A stretch of DNA of 64,000 nucleotides from NCBI GenBank assembly GCA_932521025.1, contig OW051470.1:2776501-2840500 (forward strand), given 5' to 3'. This document shows positions 1 through 8,530 of this stretch, piece after piece. A model generated the notes under the pieces. It was given only the letters and a program-made list of their open reading frames with translations. It was not told where the DNA came from and made no database searches. Position 1 is the first letter of the stretch. The number at the start of each line of letters is the position of its first letter. The translations under genes were made by a program, and so were the position numbers. Source of the stretch: Oscheius onirici (taxonomy: Eukaryota; Nematoda; Chromadorea; Rhabditida; Rhabditidae).

Positions 1-312
1 GAGACAGAGGGACAGAGATCTGTCTCTGTACTTTCAGACCTTGCAGATTGTCTTTTTGGTTCGTGCAAAGTATTTAAAATACTCTCATCTATTATTTGAC
101 CTGGAGAGGGATCAAACAGCAAACTGTTGACTGTTATCTGTTTTGAAAAGGACAAAACTAAGTCACTTAGCCCCGGAGGGGCGTAGCACAACTTGTATCG
201 AGAAAAGGGCCCGAACACTCGCTTTAAGTAAGAGGAGAGGAAGCAAATAATAGCGCTACTGCACGGCATATCGAGAAATGTTTATAGTTCAAAAAGTTGA
301 GAGAATGCCAAT

Positions 313-724
313 TCAGACTGCTTCATTTTTCTTTTTGAGACAGCAAAACCACATGGCATGAAGGGCTGCCATTATGAGAACAGGAATAACACAGACAAAA
401 GAGAGTAGACTGAGCGGTGGATAAAAAAAAAGAAACAGGACGAATCCAATAGGACAGACGACATAGGCGATGAAGAGACAGGCAAGATTGTGATTCACAT
501 CGGGACAAGACTTTCCGTTGTGGAAACGAATAGCCAAGGGCTAAAATATCGTGATTCTAGAAATTTCAGCCACTTACAGGTAGAAATATGCAAAGAATGA
601 AGATGGCTAGTTTCTGACTCAGAAGACTTGTCTTCTGTTTTTCTACCTCTTCTGTAGAAAGCTCATTTCCAGTAGGTTTCGTTGATTTGGCTTCGATGGA
701 GAATGAGAAACAGTCGAGTCTCAT
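313..724 (-). CDS. PMP3/UPF0057-like small membrane protein, enlarged
   Basis: Two exons, complement(313..540, 578..724), 124 aa, start ATG at 724. The intron is 37 nt (GT at 577, acceptor ATTTTAG at 541-547) and joins in phase 0. The join creates a segment containing IFLPPLAIRF followed by a Cys and an Asn, which resembles the core of the PMP3/UPF0057 family (small two-helix proteins of plasma membrane or ER; role in ion or stress homeostasis in yeast). The C-terminal side has an ALHAMWF stretch resembling the family's HALYVI ending. Family members are usually 50-80 aa with two helices. This one has about 40 extra N-terminal residues (acidic, TEEVEKQK) and apparently a third hydrophobic helix. 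The C-terminus is Lys-rich (CCLKKKNEAV). Family assignment is inference from the motif; the exon join is strong. Confidence 0.6.
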
Positions 725-1301
725 GGTCCGAGGGGAAAGAACACTTTGTTTGACGGACCAGCGGTCAAACAAAGTATGAGAGGACGCGTGCAACTTCAGC
801 TGCTATCGAGTATCTCAAAGTAGTTTTTGGATTTCGCCGAAAACAAGAGTTCGACAACACCGTTGCCGGAATTTCCCATGACCACGAATAATGTCCTCTG
901 CTCAACATCTTCTTGCCTAATCTCCCAAGCTGACTTGTCTAAACCTGTTACTACTAAACCTAAAATACAGTTTCGAAAGTCGAAAAGTTGAAGATATAAA
1001 AAGGGTTTTTGCAGCAAACAGCAGCTTCTTCTCCGATTTATAAACTCCGGAAGAGAGAACGAAGAGACTACACACAAAATACTCTTTTAGAGAACCGAAG
1101 AAAAGCTCAATGCTGCTCGAACCCGTCACAACAATCTCAAACCTTCTTCTGTTTTCCTCCCTTGATATATTGGAAGCAGCCGAAATTCCAGTTGCACAAG
1201 ACGCTTTTGGCTTATATAAGTGCTAGAAATGATCACAACATTCATTTACGGTGTATGTTTCACATTCTTCAAATATTAAAATATTTTTCTGAAATGTCTT
1301 C
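725..1301. other. Intergenic, no gene seen
   Basis: Space between the 5' end of the PMP3-like gene and the 3' end of the sepiapterin reductase gene. Short open frames on both strands show no recognisable domain and no matching splice structure. Part of it (about 928-965) resembles sequence near 47765-47800, suggesting a worn dispersed repeat. Confidence 0.4.
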
Positions 1302-2860
1302 CTATTCCAAGTCGAAGTAGTCTACCCTTGATCCGGACTCGTACTTGTCTTCCTGGAAAGGGATTGAGGCTTCACAAAACTGTATTACCTGTAGGTATTT
1401 GAACATTTTGGTGACGGTCTGAGTGGGAGTCAGAGTGGATCTGTTAGCTTCAGAAGAAGCCGCGTCGCGAGAGAAAGCTGCGCGGATCTCGGCGTCGAAG
1501 GAACTGAAAGTGGGAAGGTTGAAGAGAAAGGACAAATTAGGATTACAAAGATTGGAGAAGGACCGGACCATGGACATCACCAGGAACACTACAACTTTTC
1601 CAAATGGCAAACCTTGAGGCAAATGTTCCTGCTGATATATTTTACACCGAATCTAAATGATCTGGGATTTGTTGGCCCTAGTTAGGTCTGCAACACTGTC
1701 AGGTAACCAAAGTGATTCGGCAACAGTAAGTTGACGGGAGAACCTATTATTCAAATTCCTAGATAAACTGTCAAGATTGTAACCAAGTGCATCTTTAAGA
1801 ACAGGTTTTGTATTCAGTAACCGTATAATCTCGTATCTTCTGCTTTTCATTTTGTCTCAAATCTACTACATTCGCCCAGTTTAATTTCCCTCCGATTCTA
1901 CACATTGACTCACTCTTTGGCGACAGAATCGTGCATATCCGTGTCGACTGGTCCAGGAGAGTAGTCCAGAATCCTGAGATCGGGGCGTTCTGCAGCCAGG
2001 ACCCGAAAGAATGACTCCCTGGCAGCTTTTCCGACCGAATACTGACAGAGAGACGGGAATCCTTTGGTTGCAACTAAAGAAGTAATGTTCACAATGATCC
2101 TATTCTTGATCTCTGTTTCTTTGAGACTTTCCAAGACTTGATTGTTGATCTGGACCATCGATGTAAAGTTGACATTCATGTAACTGTTCCAGTTCGAAAC
2201 GTCATTCAACTGACTGGCTGCCTTTGACACATCGCCGGTAGTACCAGCGTTGTGGAAAAGAAGGAGGGAATCAAAGGAGGCTATAAATTTTTTTAGGGTG
2301 AAACTTTGCTTAACCTTACTTCTTGAATGGCGCTCCAAAGCCTCTTGAAGTTTGGCTTGTTCACTTGCAGTATGGTAGTCCTCCAGATTGGAGGCAAATG
2401 TTTCTATTATTGCTGCTCCATTTCTGCAAGTTATAAAATGTTCAACGATGTTCGCCCGATGCTTTTATGATAGGAAAATAGATTTGGAGGAACGTAAGTA
2501 GTGTGGAGATTTGGTTTCTGAGACAGGTCCCGTGTTCATCCTCTGTGTCGAGTACGTTTCAGGGGTGACTGGAACGGACTGACAACGAAAGGGACACTAA
2601 GATTGAGGATCGCGTAAGAACGAAGTGATTGGTGAAAAAAATGTAACTACTAACTTTTGCCCTGGTTATTTGCAAACCTTGTACAGTAAAACTCACATCT
2701 TGAAGAGCTCTTCTTTGACATTGGACAACAGCTGATCATTCCTGGCTGTCAGAATGAAAACTGACCCCGGTGAGATGTGTTTGGTCGTCTGGATGGCAAT
2801 CTCGCGTCCGATGCCACGAGAAGCACCCGTTATAATGACTATCGACTTTCCGAAGGGCAT
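1302..2860 (-). CDS. SPR: Sepiapterin reductase (short-chain dehydrogenase)
   Basis: Five exons: complement(1302..1352, 1389..1503, 1914..2280, 2320..2423, 2697..2860), 801 nt, 266 aa, close to the roughly 260 aa usual for the family. Phases agree at every junction. Residues near 5-20 form the NADP-binding Rossmann loop (VIITGASRGIGRE). An NAG motif (HNAGTTGDVSKAA) follows, then the catalytic Ser (NITSL) and the YxxxK pair (QYSVGKAAR). Next comes the SPR-typical YSPGPVDTDM stretch, and the C-terminus ends SGSRVDYFDLE. The DVSKA and PGPVDTDM stretches separate SPR from generic SDRs. The enzyme performs the last NADPH-dependent reduction to tetrahydrobiopterin, cofactor of the aromatic amino-acid hydroxylases, in the cytosol. 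Introns are 36-410 nt. The gene lies tail-to-head with the PMP3-like gene on the same strand; no sign of shared regulation was seen. Confidence 0.9.
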
Positions 2861-4557
2861 CGTCTGAAAATGTATATGAGAGAACTGAGGAAGAGGAGGA
2901 AATGTAGAGTGTTTATGGAGCTGTTCAATTTCAAATGATTGTCGCGAACAATATTTACACACGAGGGGTCAGATGATGATTTTGAGATACAGTCACATGA
3001 GGAGAGTTTCAAATGTTGTTTGGCAACATTGGTGAAATGCACACAAGAGTTGGAAAATAAAGACTTGATAAACAGTCATCTAAACGCTGTTAAGAAAAAT
3101 TGCTTCAGCTTGTTTCCTTTTCTTGGAAACTATGAGCGGAGAAGATGCGAGTTTTCTTTTGTGAACTTCGAATTTTAAACAATTTTAAACGAATTACAAA
3201 CAGTCTTTCACTGAACATTTGTCAAACTTTTTTATGGAACGGGGCGCTAGTCACGAGAGACAAGAATTGCCTGTGAATAACGAACACATATGTTTGTCAA
3301 AATTTGTTCAGAAATCCATTCAAATGCATTTTTGTGACGTCCCAGACAACAAGTTGCAGGGGAAGAGTGATCACAGGAGGAGGGAGGCATGTGAGAGCAG
3401 GTAACTAATTCACTATGGTTTGTTCAAAAAAAAGAGAGCTCGACCATAACCCATTTAATTCGCTGCGAGACCGGAATAATAACAGAAAACTTAGCTGAGT
3501 ATCCTATGTTTCCTTGTTATAAGGGTCTTGCGCGGAAATAAATGGGTTACGGTCGAGCTCTCTTTTTTTTTTTTTTTTTTGAACAAACCATATATACAAT
3601 ACGCATAAGTAAGCTCAAATTAAATGCATTTGAGCAAGCTGTGTCATGTCGGAATTTCTCTGCTAGATTGTCTTCGAACTCCTGAACTCGACCACTGGCA
3701 GCACGGGGAGAATATAAATATTCTGTAGCATATTTTGTTTAGTTGAAAATAATATCCTACACATTTTTTCCATAGACCGTCTTCGTCGTCAAACACTGTC
3801 GTCTGACGCATGAGCTTTCACCAGAACGCATAGAAGAAAGAATAAATGCTTTTGGAGCTCACCAAGAGATACGTCGAGAGCTCGACCTGACGACTAAAAG
3901 TAGTTGATAAAGACTTTGCGAAACTTGGACAGTTGTTCGATTTCAAAAGATTGCAGTGCAAGATTTTCACACGGATGACGACTTTCATCTAGGGAAAGAG
4001 TTCAAAGTTGTGGCAAGATTTGAAGAAATGTCTTTTATGCTAAAAATGAAAAAAAGAAGTTTGGATCGTTGGATCTCGCTGATCTTTGGAAGCAGCACAA
4101 TCTTGTCATTGAGGTTAGATATACCAAACCGAGATTCTCTAGAATTCCCTCTCATCGATTTTTGTGCTTATCAGCTCACTGATTTACCAATGACTGCCAT
4201 AAAGGAAAAGTGTTTCGCGAAGACCGATAAAGGGAATACCGTAAAACCTCTATTAGAAGCCCCCCCCCCCCTTTCGAAAAAATACGCAATTACGTGTGCA
4301 TTTTTTTCAGATGGAAGGAGATAATTTTCATCTTCACTATTATTTTTCCTAGATAGATCCGGACATAGATGATTTAGTGCGACTAGAGAAAGTCGTTCCT
4401 GAAAATGCACTTCATCAGGAAATTCGTCAGATTATCCCTGAATTGTACCGAAGCGCTGAAGTTAAATCTTTGTTCGAGCCCTTTCTCTGTCGTCTGTTTA
4501 CGACAAGCGGGTCTTATCATTTTCAGTTGCTATTCAGCAGTCCTTCTTCGTTTATAA
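2861..4557. other. Intergenic with decayed, locally duplicated sequence
   Basis: No intact gene. About 2919-3060 and 3930-4075 are diverged copies of each other (both contain a GTTC-ATTTCAAA-GATT run followed by an ACACGG/ACACGA Asp-rich stretch). Short protein-like pieces appear on the plus strand: 3790-3905 reads HELSPERIEERINAFGAH, and 4350-4500 reads RLEKVVPENALHQEIRQ. Both are interrupted by stops and lack joining splice sites. This looks like remains of an older gene, possibly ancestral to the adjacent coiled-coil array; no family was recognised. The foldback element is listed separately. Confidence 0.35.
3415..3593. mobile_element. Foldback MITE, TA-flanked
   Basis: About 45 bp inverted arms: TATGGTTTGTTC...GAGAGCTCGACC...AACCCATTTA on the left, and TAAATGGGTTACGGTCGAGCTCTC...GAACAAACCATA on the right. 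A roughly 70 bp centre and a poly-T run lie in the right arm. It is bounded by TA on each side, as for Tc1/mariner-type non-autonomous elements, but the TA belongs to the terminal repeat so the target duplication is ambiguous. No coding capacity. A relative lies at about 48176-48358, sharing ATTCGCT-CGAGA-CC on the left and ATGGGTTAC...TTTGAACA on the right. Confidence 0.65.
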
Positions 4558-4867
4558 ATGGGAAACCAAATTGTAAGTTGTAATGACTGTTATATAAAAA
4601 ATCCGACAGAGTATACCCAACAGCAGTTTGCCTGAAAACGTTCAGGCGTCACAATGCCAGAAGCCGTTTTATGGGTCGCTCTGGAAAAAGGAAAGTAACA
4701 ATGAGGTGATCTGGTCTCTGAAAACTAGGTAAAACGTTTAGCAGGCACAAGTAAGAATGAGACAAGTTGAGAGAGAACTAGCGGAGCAGAGAAGAGAGGA
4801 AGCCCATATTAGGAGTGAGATCGAACGACTGGAGAGACAACGAGAAGAAACGAGACGCCAGCAGTGA
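4558..4867 (+). CDS. Small coiled-coil protein, array gene 1 (MGNQIS start)
   Basis: Three exons, join(4558..4572, 4610..4705, 4742..4867), 78 aa, introns 37 and 36 nt, phases 0. A five-codon first exon gives MGNQI and the second exon supplies Ser at residue 6, producing MGxxxS, the eukaryotic N-myristoylation consensus. Residues 7-36 form a Ser/Asn-rich linker with SLWKKE. Residues 37-78 (the whole last exon) form one highly charged helix (MRQVERELAEQRREE, then EIERLERQREE), a predicted single-chain or dimeric coiled coil. It ends in TGA, with AATAAA at 4876-4881. Exon layout and sequence match array gene 2 closely (MGNQxS, SLWxKE, EEAHxxxEIxRLE), so the two are tandem duplicates. No known family was recognised. 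A lipid-anchored coiled coil on a membrane is inferred from sequence alone. Confidence 0.75.
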
Positions 4868-5153
4868 CTTTTTCGAATAAAAATCTCTATTAATAAAGCG
4901 CAGTGATGTTTTTTTTAAATGTTCGGTGTTTTTTCGGTATCGAAAATTTTGGGCTCAAACAAGCTACAGTAACCACAATATATTTTGGACCGGACCGCCC
5001 GGTCCGATCGCTCATGTATGGAGGAGAAACGTTTGGTAAGAGAAATACAACGGATAGAGAAGGAAGAAAGAAGACGGTGTTAGTTATGTTAAACAAGTAT
5101 TTTCGATCGACTTACACTTTTTGTTATTTCGTTATCCTGGTTTGAAAAGGAGC

Positions 5154-5167
5154 GCCCAATTTCTAAC
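5154..5167 (+). promoter_or_regulatory. Repeated upstream element GCCCAATTTCTAAC, copy 1
   Basis: The 14-mer GCCCAATTTCTAAC occurs here, at 5677-5690 (identical) and at 6303-6316 (last base T), each time between one array gene and the next. It lies 128, 114 and 48 bases upstream of the next ATG. At the second and third sites it is preceded by CCGGTGAGAAAGC. It could be a promoter element or a segment simply carried along by tandem duplication. Confidence 0.5.
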
Positions 5168-5295
5168 TTAAACACTCTCCCCTTTCTCTTCCAAAAATCA
5201 CCTGACCTGAAACCTTGTGCTCGAACCGCTGGGGTCAACAAGTTTTCTTTATCATTTCGATCTACTTATCCAGTAGCACAGTGTTCTTTCAAAAA

Positions 5296-5615
5296 ATGGG
5301 AAACCAAAATGTAGGTTTTTAGCACATTTTGAAAGAAAAACTTGCAGAGCAATCCCGCGTCTGATTCCGAGCCTGAAATTATGGCGCAGCATCGGAGCAC
5401 GAGTTACGAGTCGCTTTGGAGAAAGGAAGAACAGCATGATGTGATCCGTCTTTCAAAAAATAACTGAATCTTTTCAGCCTGAACCTCATGCGGAGAGAGA
5501 CGAAATAGAAGAAAGGATAGCCGAAGTCGACAGAGATATTGCGACAGACAGAGAGGAAGAGGCACATCTGGAGAGAGAAATAAGAAGATTAGAGGAAGCA
5601 AGAAGTCAACGGTGA
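5296..5615 (+). CDS. Small coiled-coil protein, array gene 2 (MGNQNS start)
   Basis: Three exons, join(5296..5310, 5348..5440, 5478..5615), 81 aa, introns 37 nt each. The start again gives MGNQN plus Ser from exon 2 (MGxxxS). Residues 7-36 are acidic/Ser-rich and carry YESLWRKEE, matching SLWKKE of gene 1. The last exon encodes a 45-residue charged helix (AERDEIEERIAEVDRD, EEEAHLEREIRRLEEA) ending in CGG TGA, with AATAAA at 5621-5626. Net acidic in the middle and basic at the end. It is the clearest paralogue of gene 1: same exon sizes within a few codons. Function unknown. Confidence 0.75.
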
Positions 5616-5676
5616 TCTTGAATAAAGAGAATCAAACTACATTAAACTCTCTTTTCTTTCCGGTGAGAAAGCAAAC

Positions 5677-5690
5677 GCCCAATTTCTAAC
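5677..5690 (+). promoter_or_regulatory. Repeated upstream element, copy 2
   Basis: Identical 14-mer GCCCAATTTCTAAC, preceded by CCGGTGAGAAAGC at about 5660-5672. It lies upstream of array gene 3. Confidence 0.5.
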
Positions 5691-5804
5691 GCGGTCAACA
5701 GCTGATCAATTTTTCCCCACTCTCTTCCAGCAGTAACAAACATGTAGGTGAAAGTTCTATTTCGTTAGGAAACTAACTCAGAACTTCAGACTTTTCTTCG
5801 AAAC

Positions 5805-6222
5805 ATGAATAATTGGAACGATTGGACTTCAAAGCTCACGAGGTAGGTTCCCCTAGCTATACTATTGATTTTCCAGCATATCATCAATTACTTCGACAAC
5901 AGGTGATCGGGGTCTTGGATTCACCGATGGTCGTGTGCCACTAACCGAAAAACCAAAACATTATCCAGATGTATCAAGAGTTGGAGGGGTACGTTTTTGT
6001 TCAAAGACTTCACAATGTTGGTAGTTGTTTCGTGACCAATGACAGAATTCATTCTAGCATATTTAGACCCAACTTCAAGCACAAAGAGAGGAGGCGGCGA
6101 GAAGAATGCGGGAAGTGGAAAGAGAAATAGCTGCACAGAGAAGCGAAGAAGAACGTCTGAGGAGAGAGATCGAACGACAGGAGAGAGAACTGGAGGAAAG
6201 ACGACGTCAACTGAGATCTTGA
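5805..6222 (+). CDS. Small coiled-coil protein, array gene 3
   Basis: Three coding exons, join(5805..5842, 5877..5988, 6067..6222), 101 aa. ATG 5805 was chosen because the earlier ATG at 5742 is followed at once by TAG. The region between can be a 5' UTR intron (GTGAAAG to ACTTCAG) or a trans-splice site. Residues 1-50 are a Ser/Thr/Gly-rich linker (MNNWNDWTSKLTS, TTGDRGLGFTDG). Residues 51-101 are a continuous Arg/Glu helix (QLQAQREEAARRMREVERE, then EERLRREIERQERELEERR). There is no MGxxxS start. AATAAA lies at 6229-6234. The helix is the closest in this array to the helix of array gene 5. No known family was recognised. Confidence 0.7.
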
Positions 6223-6302
6223 ACCTTCAATAAACATTTGACGGAAAATAATTAAGTCGCGTTATGCTATTTGTGGTGCTTTCTACCGGTGAGAAAGCGA
6301 AA

Positions 6303-6316
6303 GCCCAATTTCTAAT
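6303..6316 (+). promoter_or_regulatory. Repeated upstream element, copy 3
   Basis: GCCCAATTTCTAAT, one change from copies 1 and 2, preceded by CCGGTGAGAAAGC at 6286-6298. It is only 48 bases upstream of the ATG of array gene 4. Confidence 0.5.
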
Positions 6317-6364
6317 CTGATCAAGATACTATCCGACCCTCTCGCTCATTCTCCGCAGTCAAAC

Positions 6365-7249
6365 ATGAGCGACGAGCAGGTAATTCTCTACATCTTAGTC
6401 CTTTTTTTTACTTTTTAGAGGTCTCTTCTTAATTTTAACACACCTGCTTACATCAGTACAGGTACTGTCAAGAGCTATTTTAAACGTCTCTGTTAACGAT
6501 TTGTGTAACACCAAACTGTTTAGGAGCTACCCAAACTGCGAGCCCTTTTTTGATTTCGGATGAAGTAGACCTTGAAATCGTAGGTTCATGTTTGAATCTT
6601 TCACAAAGTGTTGACTTTCACTCCTCCTTTGTTACTCTCCTCCAGTCACTCTCCCTGATCCTCTAAAGAAACCACCAAAATTATATTTGAACCCACTCCC
6701 TCCCAAGCCTAATTTCAAAATGAGGACCTGAACGGGTGGCCCGGCCCGTTCCTAGCTTCAGTGAGTCTCAGTCCTATTGTCCCTTCCCTTCTTTCCTTGT
6801 CACTCCTTCTCCAGTCACCCCCTGTCCAACCAAAGAAACTATCAAAGTCACGCACTTGCTTTTCCTGTCACGACTTGTTAAAAACTTATTTGCGCACAAT
6901 GCTCCCCTCCTTATTCTCAATTACAGCTTCAGACAGACACACACACACAGACTTGGGAGCAATTTAAAATAGTTCGATCAAAATTCATCTGATTGATTTA
7001 TGACCGCTCTTCTTTAATGTGGGTATTTAGGAACGAGTGGGAAGAGAGGAAGCCGAAAAAAGACTGAGAGAAGCGAACAGAGTTATTGAAGAACATAGGC
7101 GGGAGGAGGAACGTAGCCAGAGAGATTGCCTTACGCGAGAAAAGAAGAAGCCACCTGTTATCTTGAATGAAATAGTAAGTTTGAACTTTTGCCCTGTCTC
7201 TCATTTCTAGCAGGGCTATAAAAGTGTCGACTTCGCAGACTCCGTCTAG
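6365..7249 (+). CDS. Small coiled-coil protein, array gene 4
   Basis: Model join(6365..6379, 6419..6461, 6524..6579, 7031..7174, 7211..7249), 98 aa; phases agree throughout. The five-codon first exon (MSDEQ) matches the architecture of genes 1, 2 and 5, but residue 2 is Ser so there is no myristoylation motif. Exons 2-3 give a hydrophobic/Ser-rich linker. Exon 4 gives the charged helix (EEAEKRLREANRVIEEHRREEE) followed by a Lys/Pro tail (EKKKPPVILNE), unlike the other members. The last exon is uncertain: reading through the final donor gives a 12-codon alternative end. Intron 3 (6580-7030) is long because it contains a dispersed repeat (6740-6975). Confidence 0.6.
6740..6975 (+). repeat. Dispersed repeat copy A (inside array gene 4 intron)
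   Basis: Closely matches about 57380-57590: shared runs include CTTGTCACTC, AAAGAAACTATCAAA, CGCACTTGCTTTTCCTGTC, TTGTTAAAAACT and CTCCCCTCCTTAT, ending in an ACACACAGAC stretch and GAGCAATTT. A shorter match lies at 47800-47895. All three lie in introns on the same strand as their host gene. No terminal repeats or target duplications were found by eye. Confidence 0.6.
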
Positions 7250-7506
7250 CTCCGTGCCGAGTTTTCCTGTTAGTATCTGTCCTATCCGACTAGCTTGTCC
7301 TCGAGTACCCATAGTCAGCCTTTTTGCCCCTTTACATCTTTGGCTCCAATCACAGCGAATGCATCTGAACTACGGGCGACAGTAGGAACTATACCAGATC
7401 CACATGTTGGTCAAAAACAATTTATAATCATAGGCATTATTGTTTTGATTAGCTGGTGAGAAAAGGGCTCGCTGCTCCCTCTTCATATGTCTATCGGCAG
7501 TCGACC

Positions 7507-7950
7507 ATGGGCAACGAACAGGTAAACGCCGTTTATTCACTTTGATTGTGACTTTAGAGCTCCTCTCAAAAAGGCAGTACTTTATCCGATTTGACTTCCG
7601 GAATCGGTTCTATGAGGTTTTCTTTTTCAAATGATACATTTTTTGAACTTTTCCATCTTCCCATTTTACCCCATTCAGTGCTCACGACTCAAAGCCCTTT
7701 GAAAAACCTACGTTTTTTACGACGAAGCATGCCTTGCAATTTTAGGTACGGTTTTCCAAACAAAACATAAAAAAGTCATCTTTAGCGTCCACTCCAAGCG
7801 CAAAGAGACGTAACGGAAAGAAGAATTAGACAAATCGAAGAAGAGCAATCTCAACAGAGACGAGAAGAGGAGCGTCTAAGAAAAAAGATCGCACTACGCG
7901 AAAGAGAACTGGAGGAAAAACGGCGTAACAGTCGAGATTCTAGCAAATAA
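7507..7950 (+). CDS. Small coiled-coil protein, array gene 5 (MGNEQS start), frame unresolved
   Basis: Exon 1 (7507..7521) gives MGNEQ and exon 2 (from 7558) starts with Ser, so residues 1-6 again form MGxxxS. Exon 2 reads SSSQKGSTLSDLTSGI. The last exon, 7786..7950, 54 codons, encodes the Arg/Glu helix (ERRIRQIEEEQSQQRREEE, LRERELEEKRRNSRD) ending at TAA, which overlaps an AATAAA. The middle exon (about 7680-7745) does not join in phase to the helix: the frame that would fit ends in TAG directly before its GT donor. Either an exon boundary was missed, or the gene is recently broken, or the sequence has a small error. The helix itself is intact and very like that of array gene 3. Confidence 0.55.
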
Positions 7951-8047
7951 AATGTTTTGTAGTGTCCACCTGCCGTCTCATAACCATCAAACCACAACTT
8001 TTTAGATAAGAGAGGGTCTCACTCGACCTTACTGCTGCTTACTTTCC

Positions 8048-8530
8048 ATGAGTTTTAGACCAAATACAAGAGTAGCGGATAGAAAAGAAATTTGGAATGC
8101 TAAACCGAAACAGAAGACAGAAGCTCGACAGGCTGAGGTGAGTTTTGAACAAATTATTTTACATAGTCCCCAATATGACAAACATGGTGCACAATGAAAT
8201 GACCTGCTTCTAAGTTTTAAGTTTTTTGTTCACTCGAAAATTCACAGAGTTTGTTCGCCTACCAAGAGAAAGTTGCAGAATGTTGCCAACACTAGACGAG
8301 AAGTCATCAGACAACGGGATCAAGCCGAAGCTAGCATCGATGCCTTGAATCAGCAAGAAGCCATAATGTTGGAAAGACTTAGAGAACTAACAGAAGCCAT
8401 TACACTTCGAGATCAGCAACGACGTCAGCAACAGGCCCAAACATCTCAAAGTGTACCCACTACACCAGTACAAACACAATCTCAATCAGTCAACGTACAA
8501 GCTAGGAGAAGAGTCAGAAATACACAGTAA
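8048..8530 (+). CDS. Small coiled-coil protein, array gene 6
   Basis: Two exons, join(8048..8137, 8279..8530), 113 aa. Acceptor TTGCAG at 8273-8278 keeps phase 0; an upstream CACAG would run into a stop. Residues 1-30 are basic (MSFRPNTRVADRKEIWNAKP). Residues 31-80 form a helix with more Gln/Ala and fewer charge runs than the others (REVIRQRDQAEASIDALNQQ, MLERLRELTEAI). The tail is Gln/Thr/Ser-rich and ends RRRVRNTQ. It is the most divergent and last member of the array; membership rests on position, size and helix type rather than close identity. Function unknown. Confidence 0.65.
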
